Virus record (IMG/VR): IMGVR_UViG_3300006790_000004
Location: 1 to 45,497 of that record
DNA from: a virus
Direction: 5' to 3' (one strand)
Length of the DNA stretch: 45,497 bases
The notes below the pieces were generated by a model. The model worked only from the letters and a program-made list of their open reading frames with translations. It was not told the origin of the DNA and did not search any database. Below are positions 24,873 through 31,600 of this stretch, in pieces (position 1 is the first letter of the stretch; each line of letters begins with the position of its first letter). A program made the position numbers and the translations under genes.

Positions 24873-25010
24873 GAAGCGAGCCGCGGACTGCTCCGGGAGG
24901 AAGAGGTCTGCGGCTCGCTTCCGGCTCCGTGGCTCGGGGAGGAGGTCGAGCCCCGGAGGATTGGTGCCCGACGCCGTCTTCCACGCTTTCGGGACACTTG
25001 GCATCGGGCG
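24873..25010. other. triple stem-loop intergenic region, candidate structured RNA
   Basis: Three near-perfect stems follow each other: 24873-24888 with 24908-24923 (15 of 16), 24926-24937 with 24948-24959 (11 of 12), and 24967-24976 with 25001-25010 (9 of 10). The 344-base gap (24750-25093) has no convincing gene. A minus-strand promoter at 25047-25075 would transcribe all three into the gp49-like gene. No known riboswitch or sRNA is recognised. The mismatches form G-U pairs on the plus strand in stem 1 and on the minus strand in stem 3, so the coding strand is undecided. Confidence 0.5.
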
Positions 25011-25046
25011 GCTCGTCGAAAGGACAAACAAACGAGAGCGAGTAAA

Positions 25047-25075
25047 TTTGTAGAAGAATGTCGTTCGACTTGCAA
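25047..25075 (-). promoter_or_regulatory. promoter before the structured region
   Basis: TTGCAA (25075-25070), 17 bases, TACAAA (25052-25047) on the minus strand. The -35 box lies in the plus-strand operator motif CTTGCAAGAG (25069-25078), which has a palindromic core. Confidence 0.5.
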
Positions 25076-25087
25076 GAGGGCGACTTG
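25059..25087. repeat. direct repeat flanking HNH gene, 3' side
   Basis: TGTCGTTCGAC (25059-25069) and TGCAAGAGGGCGACTTG (25071-25087) both recur exactly on the 5' side of the HNH gene at 25628-25638 and 25650-25666, in the same order. Confidence 0.8.
25069..25078 (+). promoter_or_regulatory. candidate operator CTTGCAAGAG, copy 2
   Basis: Exact copy of the 10-bp motif, covering the -35 box of the promoter at 25047-25075. Confidence 0.45.
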
Positions 25088-25093
25088 GTAAAT

Positions 25094-25678
25094 TTACTGG
25101 CCGTGCGTTGCCGAGAACCCGAGAGCCGCCATCGCGGTTTTCCGCGCGGCCGCAGCCTGCTCGAGCGTGGGGAACTCGCCGAGCGCACGATACCGCCCGC
25201 CGACCTTGATCCTCGCGCGCCACTTTTGATCGCGCTTCAGATACGTGACGCCGGTCACGCCACTCGTGTTGTTGACCTGCCGGCTGCGGTTGCGGCGGTT
25301 CTGCAGGTCCGTCACATCGCTCAAATTCGACCAGCGGTTATTCGAGCGATTGCGGTCTTCATGGTCGATCTGCCCGGTGGGCCACGCGCCCGTGACGATG
25401 GCCCAAATCACGCGGTGCGCTCGGAGGGTCTTGCCGTCGACATCGACCCGACGGTAGCCCTTTTCGGTGCTCCCTGCGATTTCCCCCACGTATCGGGTGT
25501 TCCACGTTCGCCCTTGGTGCGGGCTGCTGAATTCGGAGAGCGGGCGGCGCTTCCAAGTCAGCTGTCCGCTGTCTGGATCGTAGTGAAGAACTTGGCGCAG
25601 TCGGCTGATGTCGGTAATGTCGATTATTGTCGTTCGACATGACCGAAGATGCAAGAGGGCGACTTGCAGAATTTGCAA
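25094..25678 (-). CDS. HNH homing endonuclease-like protein
   Basis: Up to 194 aa. Central HNH pattern: YRRVDVDGKTLRAHRVIWAI, then TGQIDHEDRNRSNNRWSNL, the H-N-N core, followed by an AP2-like DNA-binding tail (SGVTGVTYLKRDQKWRARIK, then LGEFPTLEQAAAA). The in-frame start is TTG 25678; the nearby ATG 25640 (MSNDNN) is out of frame, so either a rare start or an N-terminal frameshift applies. The recognisable domain begins near ISRLRQVLHYDPDSGQLTWK. The gene lies between direct repeats, suggesting a mobile insertion. Confidence 0.82.
   Translation of the reverse strand: MQILQVALLHLRSCRTTIIDITDISRLRQVLHYDPDSGQLTWKRRPLSEFSSPHQGRTWNTRYVGEIAGSTEKGYRRVDVDGKTLRAHRVIWAIVTGAWPTGQIDHEDRNRSNNRWSNLSDVTDLQNRRNRSRQVNNTSGVTGVTYLKRDQKWRARIKVGGRYRALGEFPTLEQAAAARKTAMAALGFSATHGQ
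25628..25666. repeat. direct repeat flanking HNH gene, 5' side
   Basis: Holds the same 11-mer and 17-mer as 25059-25087 with a 10-base larger spacing between them (ATGACCGAAG extra). The 25679-25810 stretch beyond it holds no gene, only GC-rich small dyads such as CGGCCCTAGGCCG. Confidence 0.8.
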
Positions 25679-25810
25679 ACTTAGGAATATCAGGTTGCAC
25701 GCGCACGAACTGCGGCGGCGGGGCAGCCCCGGGGGGTGGCCTCGGCCCTAGGCCGGCCAGAGGGTGATCGCCGAGCCCAAAACCCGACGTCGCCTTCCCT
25801 AGGCGGATAC

Positions 25811-26326
25811 TTACCCAATCAAATCAGATAGATCGTCTGCATCGCGTGCCACGACTGGCGCGCCATGCGCCGAAACAGGGGTGATGTCGTGCGCTCGGCC
25901 GATGATCTCGCGATCGAGCTTGGTGATGTACGCGTGCAGCTGTTCAGTCGTCATCTGTTCAGGATCCAGATGGCGGTTCGGGTCGCCGTCCTTCGGCTGC
26001 ACATGGCCTGCACGGTCCAAAAGGCTGTTGCTGGCGGCCACGCGCGCCGCCGGCTTCACGCCGTTGTCTGTGGCGATGGAGTAGAGCGCGCGGAAGGCCG
26101 CAGGGACCGCGATGTCCTGCAGCCACTTACGCTGCAAGAGAGCCAAAACGCGAGCGTATTGGGGCGTTGAATATAGGTCAGCAACCCTGACGTTTTTATA
26201 TCCTACTTCAGCTTTCGCTGAATTAACCGGTATGTTGTTAATCGTCAGCCAAACGAATTTTACCAGCGCCGCGTCGGCGCCGTGTTTGGCCAGTTCCGGC
26301 AGCTGAAAAACGAGGTTTTCAGCCAT
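25811..26326 (-). CDS. probable terminase small subunit
   Basis: A 171-aa soluble helical protein. Start ATG 26326 (MAENLVFQLPELAKHGADAA) has AAGAG upstream; an ATG at 26356 lacks one. The central pattern, ALLQRKWLQDIAVPAAFRAL, then KPAARVAASNSLLDRAGHVQ, resembles phage terminase small-subunit and related packaging-recognition proteins. The C-terminus has an acidic patch (DADDLSDLIG) that could contact the large subunit. It is unusually far (5 kb) from terL but on the same strand. Family assignment is moderate. Confidence 0.55.
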   Translation of the reverse strand: MAENLVFQLPELAKHGADAALVKFVWLTINNIPVNSAKAEVGYKNVRVADLYSTPQYARVLALLQRKWLQDIAVPAAFRALYSIATDNGVKPAARVAASNSLLDRAGHVQPKDGDPNRHLDPEQMTTEQLHAYITKLDREIIGRAHDITPVSAHGAPVVARDADDLSDLIG

Positions 26327-26335
26327 GTCAGAAAT

Positions 26336-26345
26336 CTCTTGCAAG
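26336..26345 (-). promoter_or_regulatory. candidate operator CTTGCAAGAG, copy 3
   Basis: Exact copy on the minus strand, five bases upstream of the -35 box of the rightward early promoter and within the leader of the terminase-like gene. Confidence 0.45.
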
Positions 26346-26349
26346 TCTG

Positions 26350-26378
26350 TTGACATGCTATTGTCGCTGTTTTATGTT
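26350..26378 (+). promoter_or_regulatory. strong early promoter of the small-ORF operon
   Basis: TTGACA (26350-26355), 17 bases, TATGTT (26373-26378): the best sigma70-type promoter seen in the window. The start should be near 26385. It fires rightward, against the late genes. A facing minus-strand candidate (TTGTCC, 17 bases, TATGTC, 26421-26393) could serve the terminase-like gene. Confidence 0.75.
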
Positions 26379-26395
26379 GATCGTCATAAGCAGAC

Positions 26396-26430
26396 ATAAC
26401 CCGACAAACGCAAAAGGACAAACCGCCATG
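26396..26430 (+). repeat. early leader repeat, partial copy 1
   Basis: Shares AAAGGACAAACCGCCATG with the fuller copies at 26711, 27007 and 27277. It is the ribosome site of the first early gene. Confidence 0.7.
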
Positions 26431-26715
26431 GCTAAGATCGAATTCCGCGCCAAGATCGAAACGATTTACAACGTCGACGACACTGTCGCCTACCAGCGGA
26501 TCAAAGTGCCGGCGCTCGATCGCAAGCATTGCGATATGGCCGCATTCCGCAAGCATCCTAAGCTTGGCGGCCTCGCCAACAGCGACCTGTTCAGGAACGC
26601 CTTGGCCAGGATCAAGCGCGATCGCCTCGGCGATTATGTGCGGCTCGATCGTCTGCCTGAAAACGTCAACGTCGACACGTCAGGCTTTCTCGCTCTTGTG
26701 TCTTTTGACGCCTAA
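26428..26715 (+). CDS. 95-aa early hypothetical protein
   Basis: First gene of the rightward early operon; AAAAGGAC precedes ATG 26428. The product (MAKIEFRAKIETIYNVDDTV onward) has an N-terminal strand-rich part and a basic middle (KHCDMAAFRKHPKLGG), ending in LVSFDA. Size and fold suggest a small soluble alpha/beta protein. Not recognised. Its position directly after a consensus promoter implies expression early in infection, where phages usually place host-takeover or anti-defence proteins; that role is inference. Confidence 0.75.
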   Translation: MAKIEFRAKIETIYNVDDTVAYQRIKVPALDRKHCDMAAFRKHPKLGGLANSDLFRNALARIKRDRLGDYVRLDRLPENVNVDTSGFLALVSFDA

Positions 26716-26759
26716 CAAGTCGAAACCTGCGAACAAAATCGAGAGGACAAACCGCCATG
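26711..26759 (+). repeat. early leader repeat, copy 2
   Basis: CCTAACAAGTCGAAACCTGC and on to the start codon, 49 bp. It spans the stop codon of one gene and the start codon of the next, and differs from copy 4 at two positions. Confidence 0.85.
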
Positions 26760-27011
26760 AACGCCTATTTGCAATTCAGCGCCGGACCTAATGGCCCTTT
26801 CCAGACGGTCGCTGTTGAGTGCCGTGAAACGGAAGCGCCGCGCTCCGGCCGCACGGTCAGCGGCTACGGCCGCAAGTTGCCGACGTCTTACCAGGTGAAA
26901 TGGGAGGGCCGCTGGCGCCGCGTATACGTTGCGCAGTTTGGCAACGCCGGCTCGGCGTACATCGGAAAGCCTGGCGCATGGGTCGCCACGGTCGACATCG
27001 ATCGCACCTAA
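26757..27011 (+). CDS. 84-aa early hypothetical protein
   Basis: Starts MNAYLQFSAGPNGPFQTVAV. The sequence alternates short strands with basic/aromatic residues (YQVKWEGRWRRVYVAQFG) and looks like a small beta-barrel, possibly nucleic-acid binding. No family recognised. It is framed by copies 2 and 3 of the leader repeat, so it behaves as a self-contained cassette. Confidence 0.72.
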   Translation: MNAYLQFSAGPNGPFQTVAVECRETEAPRSGRTVSGYGRKLPTSYQVKWEGRWRRVYVAQFGNAGSAYIGKPGAWVATVDIDRT

Positions 27012-27053
27012 CAAGTCGAAAACTGCGAACAAAATCGAAAGGACAAACCGATG
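27007..27053 (+). repeat. early leader repeat, copy 3
   Basis: 47 bp; identical to copy 4 except for two missing bases just before ATG. Confidence 0.85.
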
Positions 27054-27281
27054 CAAGCTCACAAATTCTCCAACGGCGGTTACGTGGCACACAAGGTCCG
27101 CGTGAATTCCAATGTCTCGCCGATGCACTTCTCCGTCTGGTTTTCGGCCGAAGGCGAGTTGCTCGACTGCGAGGCATTCGACAAGGCCGGCCGCACTCGC
27201 CCCGTTCCGGCAAAGGTGCGCAAGACCTTGGCCAGCATGTTCGGCTGGGTCGTCGCGGCCTCGCGCCTTCCCGCAGCCTAA
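27051..27281 (+). CDS. 76-aa early hypothetical protein
   Basis: Starts MQAHKFSNGGYVAHKVRVNS. It has strand-like FSVWFSAEGELLDCEAFDKA and a basic helix RPVPAKVRKTLASMFGWVVA. Soluble and weakly basic; no family recognised. Like its neighbours it is bounded by leader repeats and read from the early promoter. Confidence 0.7.
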   Translation: MQAHKFSNGGYVAHKVRVNSNVSPMHFSVWFSAEGELLDCEAFDKAGRTRPVPAKVRKTLASMFGWVVAASRLPAA

Positions 27282-27325
27282 CAAGTCGAAAACTGCGAAC
27301 AAAATCGAAAGGACAAACCGCCATG
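27277..27325 (+). repeat. early leader repeat, copy 4
   Basis: 49 bp from CCTAACAAG to ATG. A degenerate fifth copy at 27785-27825 keeps GTAGAAACCTGCGAAAGGA. A related GTCGAAACCTGCGAA lies on the minus strand near 31650, before the primase gene. Confidence 0.85.
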
Positions 27326-27709
27326 ACAACCTCCATCTACGATCTGCACGACAAAGCCTTCGCCCAGGTTTCCGCATATGTCGTCGTGAAGGACGGCGCC
27401 AAGGTCGCCACGATTGCCTTGAAATTCCCTAAGGACGGCGCCGGCCGCGTTCACGCCTATGTTCACTGGCTCGGCGTGCCGATGGTTCGTGGCCATGCTG
27501 GTGGCTATGGTTATGACAAGCGCAGCGCGGCCGTCGCCGATGCTGTGCGCAAAGTGACGCTCGATGATCGGGAGGACGCGCACCGCGACGACCTGGGGCA
27601 GCCCGTAACGGATCGCGCGGAGTTCATCGACGCGCTGACCACTGATGGTGGCGAATACTTCGACCGCAAGCTCGAGAATGCCGGCTTTACCGTCCTGCAG
27701 GCCGTCTGA
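27323..27709 (+). CDS. 128-aa early hypothetical protein
   Basis: Starts MTTSIYDLHDKAFAQVSAYV. The first 60 residues are strand-rich (VKDGAKVATIALKFPKDGAG, VHAYVHWLGVPMVRGHAGGY); the second half is helical and acidic (KVTLDDREDAHRDDLGQPVT, EYFDRKLENAGF). No catalytic pattern is evident. The leader repeat provides its ribosome site. Unknown function, early operon. Confidence 0.75.
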   Translation: MTTSIYDLHDKAFAQVSAYVVVKDGAKVATIALKFPKDGAGRVHAYVHWLGVPMVRGHAGGYGYDKRSAAVADAVRKVTLDDREDAHRDDLGQPVTDRAEFIDALTTDGGEYFDRKLENAGFTVLQAV

Positions 27710-27789
27710 TGCTCCACACCCTCGCATCCGCCATCGCCATGACCGCATTCGTCGCCGCCGTAATGGCCGCGCTTGCCGTCATCGCCTGA
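27709..27789 (+). CDS. 26-aa membrane micropeptide
   Basis: ATG 27709 overlaps the preceding stop (TGATG). After MLHTLASAIAM the peptide is entirely hydrophobic (TAFVAAVMAALAVIA), one membrane helix. Translational coupling supports it; shortness limits confidence. Confidence 0.4.
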   Translation: MLHTLASAIAMTAFVAAVMAALAVIA

Positions 27790-27822
27790 ACCGCTTGTAG
27801 AAACCTGCGAAAGGAAACGAAA

Positions 27823-28221
27823 ATGAAAACCCTTGAAGCCTTTACCGCCGCATACATCGGCGCCGCGCTTTGGTCGTCGATCGACGATGATGGCGAACCC
27901 CTGGACGCCGGCCGCGATGATTCCGACATTGCATCCGCCGCAATCGAGATCATGAAAGCCGATTGTGCCGCATTCTACAGCGCCAACTCCGCGCACATCC
28001 ATTGCGATGACGCGCCGCTGGCGAGCGACTTCGAAGGCTCGATCGCCGCCCGTGAAGCCGCAATGGCCGGACATGATTTCTGGCTCACGCGTTGCGGCCA
28101 TGGCGCCGGCTTTTGGGATGGCGATTGGCCGGAGCCGCACGCAACCGCGCTCGACAATGCGTCCAAGGCATTCGGCAACGTCGATTTGTATGTCGGCGAT
28201 GACGGGAAGATTTACGCATGA
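27823..28221 (+). CDS. 132-aa acidic early protein
   Basis: GAAAGGA precedes ATG 27823. The product is acidic throughout (WSSIDDDGEPLDAGRDDSDI, then HCDDAPLASDFEGS) and contains HDFWLTRCGHGAGFWDGDWP, a Trp/His/Gly-rich motif seen in small phage proteins of proteobacteria, with VDLYVGDDGKIY at the end. Strong negative charge suggests a DNA mimic or a regulator of DNA-binding host proteins, but that is only inference from composition. Function not established. Confidence 0.78.
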   Translation: MKTLEAFTAAYIGAALWSSIDDDGEPLDAGRDDSDIASAAIEIMKADCAAFYSANSAHIHCDDAPLASDFEGSIAAREAAMAGHDFWLTRCGHGAGFWDGDWPEPHATALDNASKAFGNVDLYVGDDGKIYA

Positions 28222-28295
28222 TCAACCTGCTATCTGCCCTCGGCAAATCGTTTTGCGTCGCCCTGGTCCTGATGATCGTCATCGCAAACTGCTAA
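28218..28295 (+). CDS. 25-aa membrane micropeptide
   Basis: ATG 28218 overlaps the preceding stop (ATGA). The peptide, MINLLSALGKSFCVALVLMI and five more residues, is one hydrophobic helix. It ends just before the operon terminator. It is the second such coupled membrane micropeptide in this operon. Confidence 0.42.
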   Translation: MINLLSALGKSFCVALVLMIVIANC

Positions 28296-28316
28296 CCGGA
28301 TCCCATTCGATCGATC

Positions 28317-28344
28317 AAAAGCCCGGCCATCGCGCCGGGCTTTT
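28317..28344 (+). terminator. bidirectional terminator between convergent early operons
   Basis: AAAAGCCCGGC, loop CATCGC, GCCGGGCTTTT: an 11-bp perfect stem with A and T runs on both sides. It closes the rightward small-ORF operon and the leftward primase operon. Confidence 0.92.
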
Positions 28345-28430
28345 CGCATGTCTGAAACCGTCGACCATCTCAATTCTCTAAAATCGACAGGAAGGCACCG
28401 CCAGCGCGCGATTTGACCCTGTCCGGTGTC

Positions 28431-29021
28431 CTACACCATCCCAAGCGCCTTGCGCCACTCCTGGGCCGCGCTACCCGCCGCAGAATTGATCCTGTAAAGA
28501 TAGGATGGGCCCGTTCGGAACCATCCGCCCTCGGCCGCACGATCTGGCGACGGGTGCTCGACGCGATCGATCACGCCTTTCCTCGGCATCATCTGGAACG
28601 CCCACGCCTTGACGCTGTTGCGGGAATATTCCGGCATCAGCGCGACCAGCTGCGCGAATTCGTACCACTTGCCCGGCTTCATGCGCGCCGCCATGACTTT
28701 CCAGCCGGGCAGCGCCAGCGTCCTGCGCAGATGGTAAGACTGTTTGCGCTCCGGGGTCAGCGCACCTTTGAGCCGGGCCCGCGCTTCGATCTTCTTGGCC
28801 AGGCGCTTGGCCTGCTTTGTCCGGCTGATGCGCTTGCCGGCCCGCATCCGGGTCTTCGAGCCCTTGCCGTGTTTCGTCTTCGCCGCCCGCCTCGCCTTCT
28901 CGACGTCGACGAGCAGCGCATCCGCCCTGCCCTTCGCCTCGGCCTCTTTTTTGGCCCGCTCCAAAAACTTGAGCCCGGCCGGTTGTTTTTTACCGGGCTC
29001 CAAAAAGTCGAGGTCGGTCAT
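28431..29021 (-). CDS. 196-aa basic, probably nucleic-acid-binding protein
   Basis: Very Lys/Arg-rich over residues ~10-95 (KFLERAKKEAEAKGRADALL, then KTKHGKGSKTRMRAGKRISR), consistent with a helical or disordered nucleic-acid-binding arm. Residues ~105-185 look like a compact domain with MKPGKWYEFAQLVALMPEYS and RKGVIDRVEHPSP, resembling a winged helix. Start 29021 overlaps the upstream stop (ATGA). Last gene of the leftward early operon. Not recognised. Confidence 0.68.
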   Translation of the reverse strand: MTDLDFLEPGKKQPAGLKFLERAKKEAEAKGRADALLVDVEKARRAAKTKHGKGSKTRMRAGKRISRTKQAKRLAKKIEARARLKGALTPERKQSYHLRRTLALPGWKVMAARMKPGKWYEFAQLVALMPEYSRNSVKAWAFQMMPRKGVIDRVEHPSPDRAAEGGWFRTGPSYLYRINSAAGSAAQEWRKALGMV

Positions 29022-29308
29022 TTCGATTTTCTCCGTTTCAGGCCGGGTTTGATTCCCGGCGCCTTGTGGGCGTCACACCGCCGCCTTGGCCATCGGGTGC
29101 GGTCGAGAGGCGTCATCGTGGTGAAGGTGAACGTGCCGCCGCATTTCGGGCAGACACCCATCAGTGTCGCGATGTCGATCGGGCTGCCGTCCTTGCGAGC
29201 CCCAAGATCGATCCGCTCGCAATGGTACCGCTGCCCGCGCCATGTCACCGATTTCCCGACACGCAGGGCCACGGTTGCAAGCGCCTCGCTCCCTGTTTCA
29301 TCCGTCAT
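29018..29308 (-). CDS. 96-aa small zinc-binding-like protein
   Basis: Starts MTDETGSEALATVALRVGKS. It contains CPKCGG (about residue 53) and a later Cys-His (RRRCDAHK), which could complete a zinc site, followed by a basic tail (KPGLKRRKSK). The upstream half has short strands (VTWRGQRYHCERIDLG). A small DNA- or RNA-binding protein of the replication operon is likely. Stop overlaps the next start. Confidence 0.65.
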   Translation of the reverse strand: MTDETGSEALATVALRVGKSVTWRGQRYHCERIDLGARKDGSPIDIATLMGVCPKCGGTFTFTTMTPLDRTRWPRRRCDAHKAPGIKPGLKRRKSK

Positions 29309-29310
29309 GT

Positions 29311-29474
29311 TTTACCCCCACTTTAAAAACCTCATCGTTTGATCGTTTACCCCCAGTTCCCCCACACCTCCCTCCCCCTTTAGGGGAGTAGGGGGGAGGG
29401 GGTGCGGTTGGGGACTTACTGCCACCCCCACTTACCCCCACTTTCCGCCCCCCACTTTTGAACTGGGGGTAAGT
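29311..29474. repeat. iteron-like array of TTACCCCCACTT elements, candidate origin
   Basis: Related C-tract elements occur at 29311-29324, 29346-29358, 29422-29433, 29432-29443 and 29447-29459, plus one inverted copy (AACTGGGGGTAAGT, 29461-29474). A palindrome CTCCCC-CTTTA-GGGGAG lies between. The array fills the gap after the primase gene, a usual place for an origin. A 64-codon minus-strand frame crosses it (ATG 29492, coupled to the primase stop), but only about 62 percent of its third positions are G/C, so coding is less likely. G-quadruplex formation on the minus strand is possible. Confidence 0.55.
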
Positions 29475-29488
29475 GCTCCAATTGTCGT

Positions 29489-31600
29489 TCATTCGAGCCC
29501 CGCCGTGTCACTCGAATCCACATCCGCCATCGCCTGGCCAACAACGACAATTGGCCTGTCCTTGCCCTTCTCGTCGCGCACCTTCTCGACGCGCAACCAG
29601 CCTGCGTTGACCCATCCGCGAATGAGTTCCTTGATCTTCGATTTGTCGGCGGCGGCCTCTGGGTCGAGCCCGACGACCTGGCCGATCGCGATGCCGACCC
29701 ATTCCTTCGACAGGACACTCTCACGGTATTCCTTGCCCGTGATCGCGCGCTGCACCTTCCTGATGTCGTCCACGCCGATTTCGGCGAATGCGTCCGGCCA
29801 CTCCCATTGCGCTACCACGCCAACATCATCGCCGTTGTCGAGGTGGACGCTTTCGAGCCTGTACCATTCGGAGCTATCGGCCGGCGGCGCCATGTTGGCC
29901 TTGTCCGAATAGGTGCGGAAGAAGTACCGATGATTCGGGATGCCGGCCTTCGCCGCCTCTTCCTGCGTCATCCGGTTGAGCGTCCTGACGTCACGAGCGG
30001 CGTCTGTGAGCGCCTTGCCACCTCTGGCCGACTCGGTGACGATCTCGCCCTCTCCCTGCTTCCTGGTGTGGTGGACGAGCTCGATGCTGGCGTTCGTCGC
30101 GTCGGCGACCTTGCCCCATTCCTTCACGACCATATCAATGGCCGGGTTGTCGTTCTCCGGCACGGCGTGCGAGCTGACGAACGGGTCGACGATCAGGCAG
30201 TCGATCTCGTGCCTCCGCATCTCGGCGATGACGCTGTCCATGACGGGGCGGACGATGCGCGCGCCGTCCTTGTCAGCTATCGCGACGCGCAGGGACTGCA
30301 AGCGGCCTGAATCGACGAAGAGCCGTTGTCCGATGTCGTCGGGCGCGAGGTGATAGCGTTGGGCGGCGGCCTGGTAGCGCCGCTGCAATTCGTCATACGG
30401 ATCTTCGAGGTTGATGTACCAGACGTTCAGCGGCTTCTCCGGCGCGACGCCGAGCAGCGGCTTGCCCGACACCATGGCCAGGCTCTCGGCGATCGTCAGG
30501 CTCGACTTGCCGATGTTGCCTGGTGCGACAGTGACACTGACATATTTGCGGATGAAGTGTTTGCCGTAGAGCCATTCGCGCTTCGGAATGTTTTGTGGCT
30601 CGATCCACGAGTAGGGTGTGGCCTTGATCGGCTTCACGGGTTGGGCTTTGGGTGCCGACGCCGCTGCGATCTGCTCCCGGCTCGGCCTTCTACCTTCATC
30701 GAAATCGGCCGGCACTGCGAAGTCGGGTGCGTCGGCTGTATCTTCGACGATGCCGAAATCGGCGTGGACGTTGCTGCCGCCCCATGTGCCTGTCGCGAAG
30801 CGGTAGGCGTTGCCGACCTTGGTCTGCAGTTCGTCCGGCATCCATGGCGGGACGGCCTTGGTCTCGTTCCAGCGGTCGAGCATCAATTCAAGCGCGAGTG
30901 ATTCAGACAGGCCGTAGTCGCGCAGCCGCGCCGCGACGCGGAAGGTCGTGTCGTCACCGCCATCGCCCTCGATCGCGCTCGGCGCCATGCCTTCCAGATA
31001 CGAAATGGCCTTGGCCACCGCCAGCGGGTCATCAAGGTCCGTGATCGGCGCGGCCGTGTGCGGCTTGTGCGCGGCCTGGTGCTTCGCCAGCATGTCATAG
31101 AACGCATCCGGCGCCGCCTGCAATGTCCGGCTGCCGTTGAGCACGTAAAGCCCTTCGACGGTGCGCGGGCCTTCGTCCGTGAAGCTGCCGGCGCCGAGGA
31201 CGTAGCCACCGTCGCCGCGGATGTCGATGCCAGGATAGCCGGCGAGCGTGTTGGCGCGGTTGCGGATCGGCCGGTCGGATTTGAGCAGGACGTGCAGCCC
31301 GCCGGACGGGGTCTTCGTCCGCATCCCCGCCGGCACGCCGAGCTCGAGCTCCATCAGCTCGAGCGATTGAAGGCCAGGCTTGCCGTCCTTCACGTCCGCG
31401 TCGATCGCGACGACGCCACCGCCGGTCGCGATGCCGATATTGTAGTCGGGGTTTTCCTGCCACCACTCGTCGATCGATGCGAGATCGGTCGTCGCCTTGG
31501 CCGGCCATTCCCGCGTTGCCGGCACTTTGCTGCCTGGCAACACGGGGAACACGCGAAACCCGTTGCTCGCGTAGAACCGGGCGTGGTCACGCTTGTCCAT
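29489..31600 (-). CDS. primase-polymerase / RepA-like helicase
   Basis: A 703-aa replication protein. Residues ~8-175 are a bifunctional primase-polymerase domain: VVAIDADV (Asp67, Asp69 metal ligands), TPSGGLHVL (His103) and IDIRGDGGYVLG. Residues ~335-560 are a RecA-fold ATPase of the AAA_25/RepA type, with Walker A APGNIGKSS, Walker B CLIVDPF and sensor ELVHHTRK. The C-terminal ~100 residues look like a winged helix. Start ATG 31600 is chosen for AAGGAC seven bases upstream. It should prime and unwind at the phage origin. Main gene of the leftward early operon. Confidence 0.9.
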   Translation of the reverse strand: MDKRDHARFYASNGFRVFPVLPGSKVPATREWPAKATTDLASIDEWWQENPDYNIGIATGGGVVAIDADVKDGKPGLQSLELMELELGVPAGMRTKTPSGGLHVLLKSDRPIRNRANTLAGYPGIDIRGDGGYVLGAGSFTDEGPRTVEGLYVLNGSRTLQAAPDAFYDMLAKHQAAHKPHTAAPITDLDDPLAVAKAISYLEGMAPSAIEGDGGDDTTFRVAARLRDYGLSESLALELMLDRWNETKAVPPWMPDELQTKVGNAYRFATGTWGGSNVHADFGIVEDTADAPDFAVPADFDEGRRPSREQIAAASAPKAQPVKPIKATPYSWIEPQNIPKREWLYGKHFIRKYVSVTVAPGNIGKSSLTIAESLAMVSGKPLLGVAPEKPLNVWYINLEDPYDELQRRYQAAAQRYHLAPDDIGQRLFVDSGRLQSLRVAIADKDGARIVRPVMDSVIAEMRRHEIDCLIVDPFVSSHAVPENDNPAIDMVVKEWGKVADATNASIELVHHTRKQGEGEIVTESARGGKALTDAARDVRTLNRMTQEEAAKAGIPNHRYFFRTYSDKANMAPPADSSEWYRLESVHLDNGDDVGVVAQWEWPDAFAEIGVDDIRKVQRAITGKEYRESVLSKEWVGIAIGQVVGLDPEAAADKSKIKELIRGWVNAGWLRVEKVRDEKGKDRPIVVVGQAMADVDSSDTAGLE

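Noticed and set aside
26396-27325. CRISPR-like array
   Set aside because: Repeats are spaced by 230-300 bases of coding sequence and serve as gene leaders.
29298-29492. 64-aa coding sequence across the C-tract array
   Set aside because: Third-position G/C is about 62 percent by hand count, and the peptide is low-complexity from the repeats; not excluded because its ATG is coupled to the primase stop.
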